Assembly (NCBI GenBank): GCA_021464245.1
Contig: JADCRB010000069.1
Span: forward strand, 2,738,895-2,802,894
DNA from: Carallia brachiata
Taxonomy: Eukaryota > Streptophyta > Magnoliopsida > Malpighiales > Rhizophoraceae
Reading direction: 5' to 3'
DNA length: 64,000 bases
The notes under the pieces are model-generated. The model ran no database searches, was not told where the DNA came from, and saw nothing but the letters and a program-made list of their open reading frames with translations. Below, in pieces: positions 1 through 11,900 of this stretch. A program made the position numbers and the translations under genes. The first letter of the stretch is position 1, and each line of letters starts with the position of its first letter.

Positions 1-462
1 ATAAATTATTATATTTAAAAGATATTTAAAAATGGAAGAAATGAAAGTTTCTAATTCTTTTAATCTTTCATATCTCACCAAAACAATCCTCCAAAAGATA
101 GGAGAAAAGTTGTTGGTTCCCATTCTAAATTTATTAAATGACTCAATTACTCTTCATATAATTTAAAAATTATAAATTTATTTAAATAAAATATTTAAAT
201 AAAATTTATTATGAAAGATAAAATTATTATTTCAATACATTTTATATTTCTCTCCTTCACTTTTTACTCTTTTTTAAATAAAAAAATTTATAATTTTCTT
301 CTCTCTTATTATATCTTTTCAAATGTAAGAGAGAATAAAAAATATCTTTTCTATCTAATGATCATATCTTTTATTTTTCTCTCACTTATTTTTTTTTAAA
401 AAAAATCTAAATACAGTATTAACTATTAACGAGAAAAAGGGAAAAAATCTCACTTAAAACCA
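1..462. other. AT-rich intergenic DNA at window edge
   Basis: Very AT-rich sequence with no recognisable gene. The 62-residue open frame at 211-399 is low-complexity (Phe, Ile, Lys, Ser) and looks like chance. The stretch resembles the interior of a MITE whose other end may lie outside the window, but no terminal repeat can be paired here. Confidence 0.5.
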
Positions 463-1495
463 TGGTTGTCAAACTCAGACCGGACCGGCCGGTTCAACCG
501 GTCGGACCGGTGACCGGTCAGAAGTCCGGTCCGAGTAGGGGGTAAAATATGAAGAGTAGTCGAACTGGGTAAAACTCGGTCACCCGGCCGGTTCAACCGG
601 TCAACCAGCAAACCGGACCCGGGTTGACCGGGTCACCCGGTTTGGTCTGAAAGAAAAAAATGGAAAAACGTTACCATTTGTCCATCTATCTTCTCTTCTC
701 CAACGATAACTCGGCAAGCCGTCTTCTCTGACAGACCCTCTTGTCCAAATCTATGTTCCTTTAAATTCATTTTCTTCTTGTTTCTTAAAGAATGAATCAC
801 GCAAAAGGGGCCAAGAACCACACGAAAGAAAGAAAGGATTATAGAAAATGGAAAAAAATCAAAAATAGAATTGTTTGCAGAGTCGTTTTGCAACTCTTCA
901 GTTTCTCTGCAACAGTGAGAATCGTGCCATGGCTGTGGCTTGTTTAATGATTTACCTATTTAATTTTTCAAGTTTTTGTGGTCTTTTTCCATACAACTTT
1001 CGGTGGATCGAAATTAACAATTAGTATTTAAGTATGACAAGAAAATGAATCAAAAGAACATTTTAATTAGTATTTTATTAATAACTGATAAATGAATTTT
1101 TTTTTCATTTAAACTGCAACGACAGACAAATATAAAAGTAAAAATATTTTTAGTTAAATATAAAAGACTAGTGTTAATATTATTATTCTTGACTTTTGAG
1201 ATAAAATAAGTTATATAACTGTGTTTTTTTATTTTTTTACATATATTAATATATTAATTTTATTTTATAATAAATTGTAAATTATATATATTAAATTTTA
1301 AAAAATTAGTATTCTAATATATACATATTATATCTTATATATTATTCATGATGTATATTAATTTTTATATATAGTGTATATAGATATTTAAATTTTTTAT
1401 ATTTAATATTAAATACCGGTTAAACCGGTTAAACCGATTGAATCTTGAACTACTAATTTTTTCGATTCAATGATCGGTCCGATTTTGACAATATT
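463..1495. mobile_element. Non-autonomous DNA transposon rich in CCGGTT motifs
   Basis: The ends form a short imperfect terminal inverted repeat. The left end reads TGGTTGTCAAACTCAGACCG, and the reverse complement of the right end reads AATATTGTCAAAATCGGACC. The 11-mer ACTTAAAACCA flanks both sides (452-462 and 1496-1506) and is a good target-site duplication. The first 180 bp hold dense CCGGTT, GGTTCAACC and ACCGGTC motifs. Similar motifs recur near the right end (1416-1480). The middle is AT-rich and has no transposase. The length is 1033 bp. Superfamily is uncertain: the flanking repeat is longer than the 8-9 bp usual for hAT or Mutator, and some of its match may be chance. Confidence 0.7.
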
Positions 1496-1718
1496 ACTTA
1501 AAACCACAAAATACAGAAGGATGGAAGGAAAAAAAAAAAATAAAACGCTTTCTCACCAATCTAGCCAGACCTCAGTCCATAAGAAAAAGAAACAGTACTG
1601 CGACTAACATTTTCCGTACGACGGCATAATTGTGTAGCAGCTCCGCCGGAAAACCCCCCAACTTTCCATCGCGTCCCTCGTTGCCGAAGCTTTTTGCTTT
1701 CTGCAGCTGTTAAGCTCA

Positions 1719-3397
1719 ATGGCCAACAATCCCTCGCAGCTCCTCCCATCAGGTCCATCTTTCATCTTCTGTTTCATCCTTTTTTTTTTGTTTACTCGTA
1801 AAAAAAAAAAAAGGAAGGAAAAAACTGGACTAAATTTGGGGTTTTGTTTTTGTTTTTCTTGGGGGGGGGGGAGAATTGCAGAGCTAATAGACAGATGCAT
1901 AGGGTCGAAGATATGGGTGATAATGAAAGGAGACAAGGAGCTTGTCGGCACGCTCCGGGGCTTCGACGTGTACGTCAATATGGTCCTCGAAGACGTCGTT
2001 GAATAGTATGCGCGATTCTCTCTACTCTTTCTCTCTAATTGTATTTTTTTCCCCTTTTACTGCTTTAGACCTGTTCTGAATAGAGGAAACATAAAATTGA
2101 AATTAGGGTTTAGGGTTTTAAGTAATTTTCGATTGGCGTGCACTAAACTTCATTTTGATGTACTAATTGATGTGGGGTTCATAGAAGGATTGTTTTTAGT
2201 TTTATTTTATAGCTTTTTTTCATGATCTTTGAATGGAGGTCTGCTTGTTGAGGTATGCTTGGGATTTCGATGGGGTCCAGGCAGAAGGATTGCATATTTT
2301 TTAATATATATATATATATATAAATTGATTTCCTACAATGGAGTCTGGATAATCTGGGGGTGAAGTTGTATTGTTTAAGCCATGGAATAGCTGCCTGATG
2401 AACCGTGACTGGTAGTTAAAAACGGAGTAATTGAAATTAGATTGGTTTTTGGGACTGGTAAGGACTAGTTGAATGCCTTTCCTTGGTCATTCCCTATTTC
2501 CGAGTGATTTGTTATTGACATTCTGGTCAGAGAGACGTAGATGTGAGAACAAAGGGACTGGGGTTGAAACCGGATTGACTCTTGATTCGACTTGTCCAGC
2601 AAGGACTCGTCGAATACATTTCCTCAGCCATTCCCTACTTCTGAAGGATTTGGACTTGATGTTCTTGTCAGATAGGGTTTAGATGTGAGGAAGAGGGGAT
2701 GGGGGTGAAATCAGGTTGACACACTATTTTGTCCAATCAGCATTCACTAGTTGCGTACACAGACACTTAATATTGCCTTTTGTTGTGTTGACAAGGTTTT
2801 GTTTCTTAATTCTCTTTCCCTTATTGCTCTTAAATGGATGCTGCAGTGAAATCACATCTGAAGGACGGCGTATAACCAAGCTTGATCAGATATTGCTGAA
2901 TGGAAACAACATTGCGATCGTAAGTAAATCATTAAGACTAGCTTTTATTCCTTTCTACTGGGGTCAAGATGCAGAAAAATTTTGACCTTTCTTTTATGCC
3001 ATCTAGTAAAAGAGTTTGGAACATGTCTGATATTCCGTGCAATATATTAGGAAGCAACGCTTCTGTGTTTGTGTCCTAGGTTGTATCATTGAAAATTGGA
3101 GCATAATAATTATAAAATGTTAACCTGGATTTCTTTAAAATCATAGACTAATTGCTCATTTAAAAAGTGAACATACCCGAGGTTATAAATTTGGTTGTTG
3201 GCAGACTGGGTGAGCTCTCAGCTTCCTCGCTCTTCTAAAATTGTAGACTAGGTTTGAAGTTATTGAATTTATTATACCCGCTGTAGGCAGAGTTTGTGAG
3301 CTTTGAGTTGTAACCTTCCCACTCTTATGGATAAATTGTGATGGTATGTTGGTGTGCTATGCAGCTGGTTCCTGGTGGTTCTCCTGACCCAGAATGA
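1719..3397 (+). CDS. LSM5: LSM5, U6 snRNA-associated Sm-like protein
   Basis: Small Sm-fold subunit of the heptameric LSM rings: LSM1-7 in cytoplasmic mRNA decapping and LSM2-8 on U6 snRNA in the nucleus. Four coding exons: 1719-1752, 1882-2005, 2847-2919 and 3365-3397, joined at GT-AG introns in consistent phase. They give an 87-residue protein, close to the usual plant LSM5 length. It opens [17 protein letters not shown]. The Sm1 motif covers about residues 14-50 ([14 protein letters not shown], then [13 protein letters not shown]). The Sm2 motif lies near residues 66-79 ([18 protein letters not shown]). The tail is GGSPDPE. The open frames at 1719-2006 and 2716-2985 are intron read-through versions of its exons. 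Intron 1 holds an A12 run and a G11 run. Intron 2 holds a diverged tandem duplication. Confidence 0.97.
2459..2738 (+). repeat. Diverged tandem duplication in LSM5 intron 2
   Basis: Two copies of a unit of about 140 bp lie head to tail, one starting near 2459 and the other near 2600. Shared landmarks occur in the same order: AAGGACT, then TTCC plus CATTCCCTA, then TTCTGGTCAGA or TTCTTGTCAGA, then TAGATGTGAG, GGGGTGAAA and GGTTGAC or GGATTGAC. The copies differ by substitutions and small indels, so the duplication is old. Confidence 0.8.
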
Positions 3398-5940
3398 AAG
3401 AGGGTGGATCTCGCTTATTTAGGCTCTCTTTTTTATGCATTTGAGAGTTACATTCATCCTTCTGTTAAGATGTTCAGCCTTGAAGAACACTAAACGCTCT
3501 TTTTACCTTCTTTCTGTATGGATGCCATGTTTTAGTTTCAATGTAGTTTGTTAATCTGATTTGAGATGATTGTGTTTATTGCATATATGGTTCTTATCTG
3601 TGTTTCTAGTTTGAGGTCTCTAATGTGGCAGAGGAAATAATGACTAAATGGGAATTACATAACTGATGTGAGTATGGATATTCCAATTTTATTTTCCACT
3701 TGGTGGGTACAATTGCAATGATGGTGTCAATTCTCATGGAAGCAGCTGTAGCTGGGCGTGTATTCATTGAAATTACCTCCCCAATTTTCATGTGGATGTG
3801 GAATGACATTGTTTGCAACTTTTCATCTACGCAAGAAATTGTTGACATATATGTTGAGATGCAAATTCGTCATATTGAAAATCAATTTTTCCGGTCTAAT
3901 AGTTATGTGATAGACTTGGTTTGCCCGCTGCATGTTCCAAATGCTGCTTGTTCAGCGTTCCTCTTGGTTAGATTTAGGGCTTCACGTAATAGTTGATTAA
4001 TGACGAGCCTCGGTAACTATTTCTATCTGAGGGCGTCTCCATGTCAATACTATCCTGTTCTGTTAAATAATTATTAATGGGTATATCTCCGACGCCCCTG
4101 GCTATAAGTCTTTAACCAGTTAGTCTCGACCCCAGACGTATCTTTTTGAAACGACACCGCAGCAACGTGATAAAAGAAGAATGGCCCGGAAAAAGGCCTC
4201 GAAGAAGAATTGCGGAGGCATAACAATGGAAGTGGGTGCTTTTGTGTGTGTAATTGTGTTAAGAGATTGTGCTCTAGTTAATTAAAGATGGATTATTAAC
4301 ATTTTGCAGTAGTAAAATGGTTAAAACTTCACGTAGGCACTCATTTGTGCACAAGAAACCACAGAGCGAACAGGAACATGGCACGTTATCCTAGTATTTT
4401 CCCTGCCTTACAAGGATTGGGAGTTGGCTGGTCAAGAGGTCTGGTTTTTGAGTTATGCTCTTTTACCAGCCGACGCTTTTTCTCTTCTTCTCCGCCGCCA
4501 GAACGATGATTCAGTTAGATGGGATATTTCGGCCACCAGCTCTTCTGGGGACTATTTGCATTCAGTCTTTCTTGAATTGCCATTCCTTTGGATCTTAAAT
4601 TGCGCCAAAATTCTTCTCTCTATATCCAAACTATCCTTTGCGGTTGAACAGATAATGACCATTGCAATGCAAGACCCGTTTATAATTTAACGAAGCTCAT
4701 TAGTAAATTTTCGAAAACCCAATTGAATAACAGTGATTTTTATTTTTTATTTTTTTGGCAAATGCTCCGAACGATTGTATGGCCGACCAGATGCTCTTGC
4801 ATTCTTTCCCTCGTCTTGTTTCATATGTATCGTGCGTAGCTATTATGTTCTTCATGCGTGTTTGATTGATTGGGATCATCGTCCCCATGGTCATCTACAT
4901 AGACGGTGGAGACTGGATTACAATTTTGGAAGTAGAGCTTGGAGTTTACTTCGTTGGGCCGACGGTGCCTTTTAGGACTGAAAACATTAAAACCTCTAGT
5001 CCTCCACTGAGACAGGCCCATGTGGCCCAAAATTGTCTGATTCTCTTGCACCGCCCGAAGAAAGCCACGTTCGCTTCCGCACGTGACTAGAGACAATTGA
5101 TTTTTGTCTATGTGGCTCAACAGCCATGTTTGTCCATTCTTCCGCACATGGGTATAGACATTTTCCTCTTTTTTCTTCGAGGCCTGACTAGAGACAATTG
5201 ATTTTTGTCTATCGTTCGTTACCAAAAAGCCATTGTGACTGCAGTTTACAGACTACTAAACATTATTGAAGGTGCTGTTTCTAGATGGACCCGGAGCGGA
5301 GTCTCATTGTGGCTTGGGTGGTTCATGGGCAAAAAATGTTAAAGATTATAAGGTCTTTTCAAGATTTTGATGCAGGTTGTTAAATTAATCGTGGGTTCAT
5401 AATTCTTCATAGTTAATGTAGACCCATCGAGGAGAAGAACGGCACATCCTTTCGCATGCTTGTCGGATAGCCAAGAACCTAAGACAACCCAAGTAAATGA
5501 AAATATTTGGTGATGGGTCTCCTTATTTCTTGAAAATATATGAGTGGTTGACTCGAGTTCTTTATGAATTATATCCAAACCCATACAAATGCATAAATAG
5601 TATAACAACCAGACGAATTCGCTCATCGAAATAAAGACATCAGGAAATAAAACAGGCGTGGAATAAATCCCTGCCCTCTATCTATAACATCTCACTTCTT
5701 GTAAGATTGCATAAACTATATACAGGGAAGAAGAACAAAAGCTCATCAAGCACTACGCTAGTATGAGAATCCCACCGCCCGGCTGCACCCCCTTTATCAT
5801 TTATGTTACAAAAGAATAAACTAATAACGTAATTTTACAAACAAAAAGTCACGTCAGCAATAAACAAATCAGATATCTCATGCTCACCTCCACAATGCTG
5901 CCATTCTCAAACCTGAGGACTTCTATACGTGCCTGTTGAT
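3398..5940. other. Intergenic region between LSM5 and the Raf-like kinase
   Basis: This contains the LSM5 3' UTR at the left end and the 3' UTR of the minus-strand kinase gene at the right end. The middle has several short open frames with no recognisable similarity. One ATG-initiated frame at 4378-4506 encodes 42 residues with an Arg- and Ser-rich end (SRRFFSSSPPPER) that resembles an organelle presequence, but no downstream exon could be joined to it. A 28-bp exact direct repeat lies at 5084-5212. Confidence 0.5.
5084..5212 (+). repeat. 28-bp direct repeat, 101 bp apart
   Basis: The same 28-mer, beginning TGACTAGAGACAATTG, occurs at 5084-5111 and again at 5185-5212. The phrases TTCCGCACGTG and TTCCGCACATG also recur in the interval. 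Together these suggest a local duplication. Confidence 0.85.
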
Positions 5941-8900
5941 TCATGAGGTAATGTTTTGCTTCATCGGTCTTGCCTGCAAATTATTTCCCTTTGTCTGAAG
6001 GGCAACTGACATAGATCGCAATCTATTTGTTATCTCTGTGAATGATGGTCTAGTTCCCGGGTCTGGTGACCAGCACTGCTCCATCAGCTTCCTCCATTCT
6101 GGATCACAGTCTTCCGGAATAGGCGGTCGAAGTGTGTTCTTGACAATACCACCTTCAATAAGATCCATAGAATAACCAGACAGTTAAAAATTTATGGGAA
6201 AAGTTATGCAAAGAAACCCCCATTTTTTTAAAAAAGAACTTGTTAGCATAGTGAGAATTGGCATGCTTACCAATGATTGCACCACAATGCATATCTGCAT
6301 AAGGTTCCTCAGCGGTCAGGATCTCCCACATTGAAATGCCAAATGAGAAAACATCAACCTGTCATAAAATATAAAATATTGTTGATTGTTTTGCGTCACC
6401 AGATTTTCATTTTGGCATTGGCCAAGCATGCATGATAAGGAACTTCTAACCTTCTCAGAGACCCGATTACTGCTTCCATTCAACAATTCCGGTGCCATCC
6501 ATGGGAGCGTTCCTCTCACACCACCAGATACTAGCGTATTGCGCTTGATTCTCGATAATCCAAAATCTCCAACCTAAAAAACGAAAGCAAATAATACCTG
6601 AGTACGCTTGAAACTAGCAAATCCAAACGTGAGGATCAACGATAAAAAGAGACTTGTGCATCAGAGCTTCGAAGAAATAATCATTTTGACTTACACGACA
6701 ATCAGAAATTTCCTCCTGCAGTCTTTTTATGGTTTTTAGCATCAAATAAGTTACACGGAGACAAACTACAAAGGAGTACAGTTTCTCTATTTTGTTATTG
6801 AGTCAAATAATATGTCAACAGATTTTCAACTGTTTACCTTGCATATTGGTCGATGAGGATCCCTTAGATTCACAAGCAAATTGTCACACTTGAGATCAAA
6901 ATGTACAATATTTTTTGAATGCAAGTATTCCATGCCAAAAGCTGCATCCATAGCAATTATAAGCTTTTTACGACGATCGAGTGATCTGGAAGAAAGAGAA
7001 AAATACCAGGCCTCAATTAAGAACGTAGATAACCATGGGCTGCCAATGTAGAGTTAATGTTTAAAGATTGGTTCACCTATCCTTCTTAAGTAGGACATGC
7101 CTAAGTGACCCATTCACCATATATTCGGTTACAGTTGCCAAGGTCCCTCCAGCTCCATCAGGTACTACACCGTAAAATGCAACTACATTTGGGTGATGAA
7201 GATTTGAAAGAATCTGCGCTTCTCTCCAAAAGTCCTTTGTCTGCATAAACAAGACAAACAAGCGTTACCTTGGGTTAACATGACAATAATATTTCTATAC
7301 ATAGAGAAATGTACAGATAACAAACTGATTTCAGTAGGTATAAGGACGTCTACAATAGAAAAGAGACAATTCTTTATAGTATTTTCTGGCTGAGGTATAA
7401 AATACACCTCGAGAACTTTAAATTACTCAAGTAAATTGTGATTCTAGATTAATCGCACGTGTCTCTACTCTCTACAGGTTTTCAGATTTTTCTTTTAATA
7501 TCTGTACCAGTTGGTCTTTAATGGCAATGCATTTAGATAAATCGCTAGCAGATTGTTTGAGTTCAACTGGCAGGCTAAGTGAATCTGCTATTTAGCTAGC
7601 AGAATCAAACTTGGTCAATCTAGAATCCAACCTTTTTCATCAAATTTTAAAGCACATGCCAGAAAATGGCATGAATAACTGCAAAAAAAAAAAAAAAAAA
7701 ATTGCCACTCGATATAATCAGGGCAGGGTGAATCCAGGAAGTCACATGGAAATTATAGAAAACCCACCAAACGCTCTTGCTCTGATGATCTCCCTGAAAA
7801 GCAGCTCTTTTTAAGTCTTTTTATGGCAACATCTGTTCCCCGCCATCTTCCATGATAGACAGTACCATATGTACCAGATCCTAACTCTCGTAGCTCCTCA
7901 AGATCAGCATTCTTAATTATCTGTGTATCAATCACAAAAGTTTCTAGGAAAATGAAAGCTATTCAAAAGTGCCAATATACTGTCAAAAAACAAAAAAGGG
8001 TCCTCCAAAAGTGTTCCATCTCCTGGAACTAATTAAAAACATTGCAGCAACAAAAAGAACAAAGTGACATGCTTGTCTGAACAGGAAAACTGGAGTAATT
8101 ACTCATCAAGTGAATTGCATTCCAAGTTTTATTTTCCTTTCTGCTATAGAATAACATGCGTTCCAACCAAGCCCCTATCTGATATCTTAAAGATTAATGA
8201 AATATATAACAGGAAAAAGATAGTTGGATGCACTAGGAGCATGACTCCAGGCCCCAAGTTATGATGCATGGGTCTTACCATGTACTGCCATAGCGTGGCA
8301 TGGTTAAAAAAAAAAAAAAAAAACTACCAGTATTCCTATTATTCAGGTCATCAATGCAAAAGTTATCGACAATCATCAAGTAGAAAAGTTTCTCACCAAA
8401 TATATTTAAAAAAAAAAGGGTTTTATGAGGTTGTTGCAAGTAAAACAGGTCAAGGCAGCACAAATCAACTTGTTTCAAGCAGGAGAGCATACATAATTAT
8501 GTAGAACACATGCAACAATTAAACTTAGATAAAAATTCAGTTATTTTGGTGGTAGTGGATACCTGCAAGCCATAAATGCTAGCTTCCATTTCAGCTATTG
8601 CTGCATCACTGATTGATTCATCTCTATTGCCATCATCAACAGATATATCCTACAAACAAAACCAACTGAAACGTCAAATCACGGATACAACAAATTAAAC
8701 AGAGGCAGAAATAGAGGAAGGGAGGGAGAGGGACCAGGAGAGTCTCATATCAAGAATATACTCGCCTCCATCTCAGATTCTGGAATAATATTCCCAGATG
8801 CAGGAGGGGAGACAAGGTCACTGCTGGTTTGATCATCAACTTGTGGACAAACATGGGGGATAATACTCTCTGAACTGAGAACACCGCCAGTAGGACCGGT

Positions 8901-11900
8901 AATGTGTGAAACATCTGCACAAGAAGGTGGAATGCTGCAAGGTACATTACCAATCACATCTTTGACAACAAAAAGAGACTCAAGCTGATTTTGATCTCTT
9001 GTCCTTTGGGTTTCAGTTTTGAGGAACATAATATTCTCAATGCTTGATTTCCCATTGGCAGCTTCTCCAAAACCCAACTTCTCAACCTTCTGATCAGTGT
9101 ACCATTCATAGTTGTCCCCAAGAAGAAAAACATCATTTTCAGCAGAAGCATCACTGCAGATATTATGAGCTGAAATATGGTGGCCATTCTGATGTAATTT
9201 GTTGGAAGCAGCAGTGTCATGAACTGCATTAAGGATCACGTTTTTGGAGGTTTTTGGCATACATGCTTTGACACCCATCCCATTTTGGCTTTCAAGAGGA
9301 TGAACTTGTGCAGATTCAGGAAAAGAAGGGTCATCCAATGACCCAGATATAAGATCAACTAGAGAATTTTCATCATGAAGTTGTTGTCTGCCATTTTGAA
9401 ATACCTCCTCAACTTGAGGATTCTGGGAAAATGGGTAGTTGCTTACTCGTTCACCATTCACTATTCTGCTCAAGGTATGGTAGTGATGATTGGCAATAGC
9501 TTTGTCCATCCCAAGCAAATTGGTAGGGGCTTTATCCAACTGGTAGTTATTAGAGTTCTGAGACAAGTTGTCTACAAAAGGTTTCATATCCAAGGCTGAA
9601 GATGAAGAAACTGCACCCCTAAAGACCTGTGTATTTCCTGCCAAAGAATTAATATCAGATGCTTTTGGGTTGCATTTGACATCATGCAGTTTGTGTTTGT
9701 ATTCTCCACTAACCACAGCCTTCTCATGATAAACCTTTTCATTCAGACTCAACTTGTCCAGACCTAATGTATTTTCACAATGCTTTGGAATCTGGCAGTT
9801 TCCATCAATGTTGGCGGTAATGTCCTGAATAAGTGCAACCTTCCCCGCTGAGTCTGAGAATGGAGATTGATTTGGCCAAACCAGTTTGCTTTGGGAGCCA
9901 GTTGACTGAATGTCCAGTAATCTAGCTTCCACTTCCGGATTCATTAGAATAGCATCTTCAGGCTGTTGTGTTGGCTTTTCTTGTGCAATGCTAGACACTA
10001 ACAGTGGAGATAAATGTGTCTTAGAAAAGCTCAAGGGGGATAATGGGCTCATTCCCTCTTGTGAACAGTAAGAAGAAGTTCCTCCATGCTCCTGCAGCTT
10101 TGAATCAGAAAATGCATGCGGCAATCCATGACGAGAATCTATGGAGTCCATAGATCCTGACAGCAGACAACCTGAATCTTCTAGAGTTGAGACAGGCTTG
10201 TCAGAGTGGAATGCCCTTCCTTTAGGTATATGCCTCTCATAAGAGGAACCATCAAAGTTGCCATTCTTTTGTTCATGAAGTGCAGGGACAACAAATTCTT
10301 TTCTGACATTATGGTTGCAAAATTGCACTTCATAGTTTTTGTCAGGCTGTCCACCATCAACCTGTTTGATGGGGTGATGATCATTAGCCAAAATTCCAGG
10401 CACTTGAGGGGTTTCTTTGTGAACATCTATGTCACCACTGGAGCTTTTAGGCGGCAATTGAGCAGTAATGAAGGAACTATTGCTCTCAAGGCTTGAGCTA
10501 TCACCATATAATTGCATGTAAGCTTTTTTTGAATCTCCTCGCTGGAGTGGGATTGGAGAAATAGGAGGAGATCTAACCATATTCTGGAATCCACTTGACA
10601 TTTGAGCAGGATAAAAATTATTTCTACCACCCTTAATATCCAAAGCAAGTGGGGAACATTGAGCACGCGTGAGGAAGCTTGGGTTACCATCCACATGAGT
10701 CCCAGGCTGACTTGCTTCACTAGCCAATGCATGCTGACTGGAATTTTTCCTAGGAGTGGTATCTAAAATACCATTGACAGCTACAACATACTGGTAATCA
10801 GGGCTGCAAGGCTGGATAGTTGTACCCTCCAGAGATGTATTTTCTAATTCAACCAAAGGAATCAAAAATATCCGAAGCCTTTGGGAGCCCCCCAGCTTTT
10901 CCAGTCCATGATACTCCTCTATCATGTTCTGCAGATCTTCCTCAGAGGACACAGATATAAGAGCATCAAGATCCTCACCTGGAAGCTGGTACTTAATGGA
11001 GTGAGGCTGGTTACATATACCTAAAGTTTTCTTCACAAGTTCTTCCCATTTAAGATTTTCTGAAATAGAAATAATCCGTGTCTCTCCTCCAACATACCTG
11101 AGCTTGCCATCACTGGGCCTAGGTAAAATTTTCCCCCCAGAACTGCAGAGGAACTTCATCTTTCCAGGATGAGATCTATCAGAAACACCAGGACTACTAG
11201 AGTTACTGTACTGTGTGGATTCTGGCGCACAAGTGGCTCCAACACTGGCGCCTCGACCATTCCCCCAATTATAATTCAATTCACCAAAAGCCCTCCTTGA
11301 TCTATGTACAAAATTACCATCTTCAGCATCGTATCTGCTTAAGTCATCGACATTAACTTCATTTTCATTCTCCTTTAGGGACCCTTTTGCAGAAGCAAAA
11401 TCAGAAGTATCAGATGGGCACTCGGAGTCCAGTCTTCTTATCCCCAGAATACGAGCAAGATCCTGATAACCCAGCTGATGATTCTGATCGTTTACATCTG
11501 CAGCTCTATTTTCACAATTCTGAGCTGCCGCTGGCACAGGGGGAACACCTCTGTTCGCTACACGATCCTGGAGAAACTCCATGGAAAATTCCTCCCCAGT
11601 CTGGACAGAGATATTATGTACACTTTTTCCTGCGTCGGGGACAACAGGTGCTGATCCTTGCTGCTGCTGGATCCACCTCCCAGGCGGACAATGCACCTCA
11701 CTGTTCATTGAATCAGACAAGTTTTTGGACCAATCTAACTGCAAAACAACATTGCCCTATCAGCATAACTTGCCAACATTCTATCCAAACTGCATGTATC
11801 CAAATGCCAAATCAAGAACGCAATGAGAACAAACTTGTTATCTTCCAAAATCATTTAAACTCCACCTTTTACACGCCAATTCAACTTCACAACAACTTTT

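Noticed and set aside
1861..1871. G11 run as a functional G-quadruplex in LSM5 intron 1
   Set aside because: It is a single homopolymer near the acceptor, just as likely a polymerase-slippage tract. Nothing else supports a structure.
4378..4690. Short gene with a mitochondrial-type N-terminus
   Set aside because: The 42-residue frame ends quickly, no splice donor and acceptor extends it convincingly, and the overlapping 88-residue frame has no recognisable domain.
8745..8765. Reading the 999-codon kinase exon as a complete gene ending at 8745
   Set aside because: The last six codons are intron. The kinase domain exons downstream join in frame through the GC donor.
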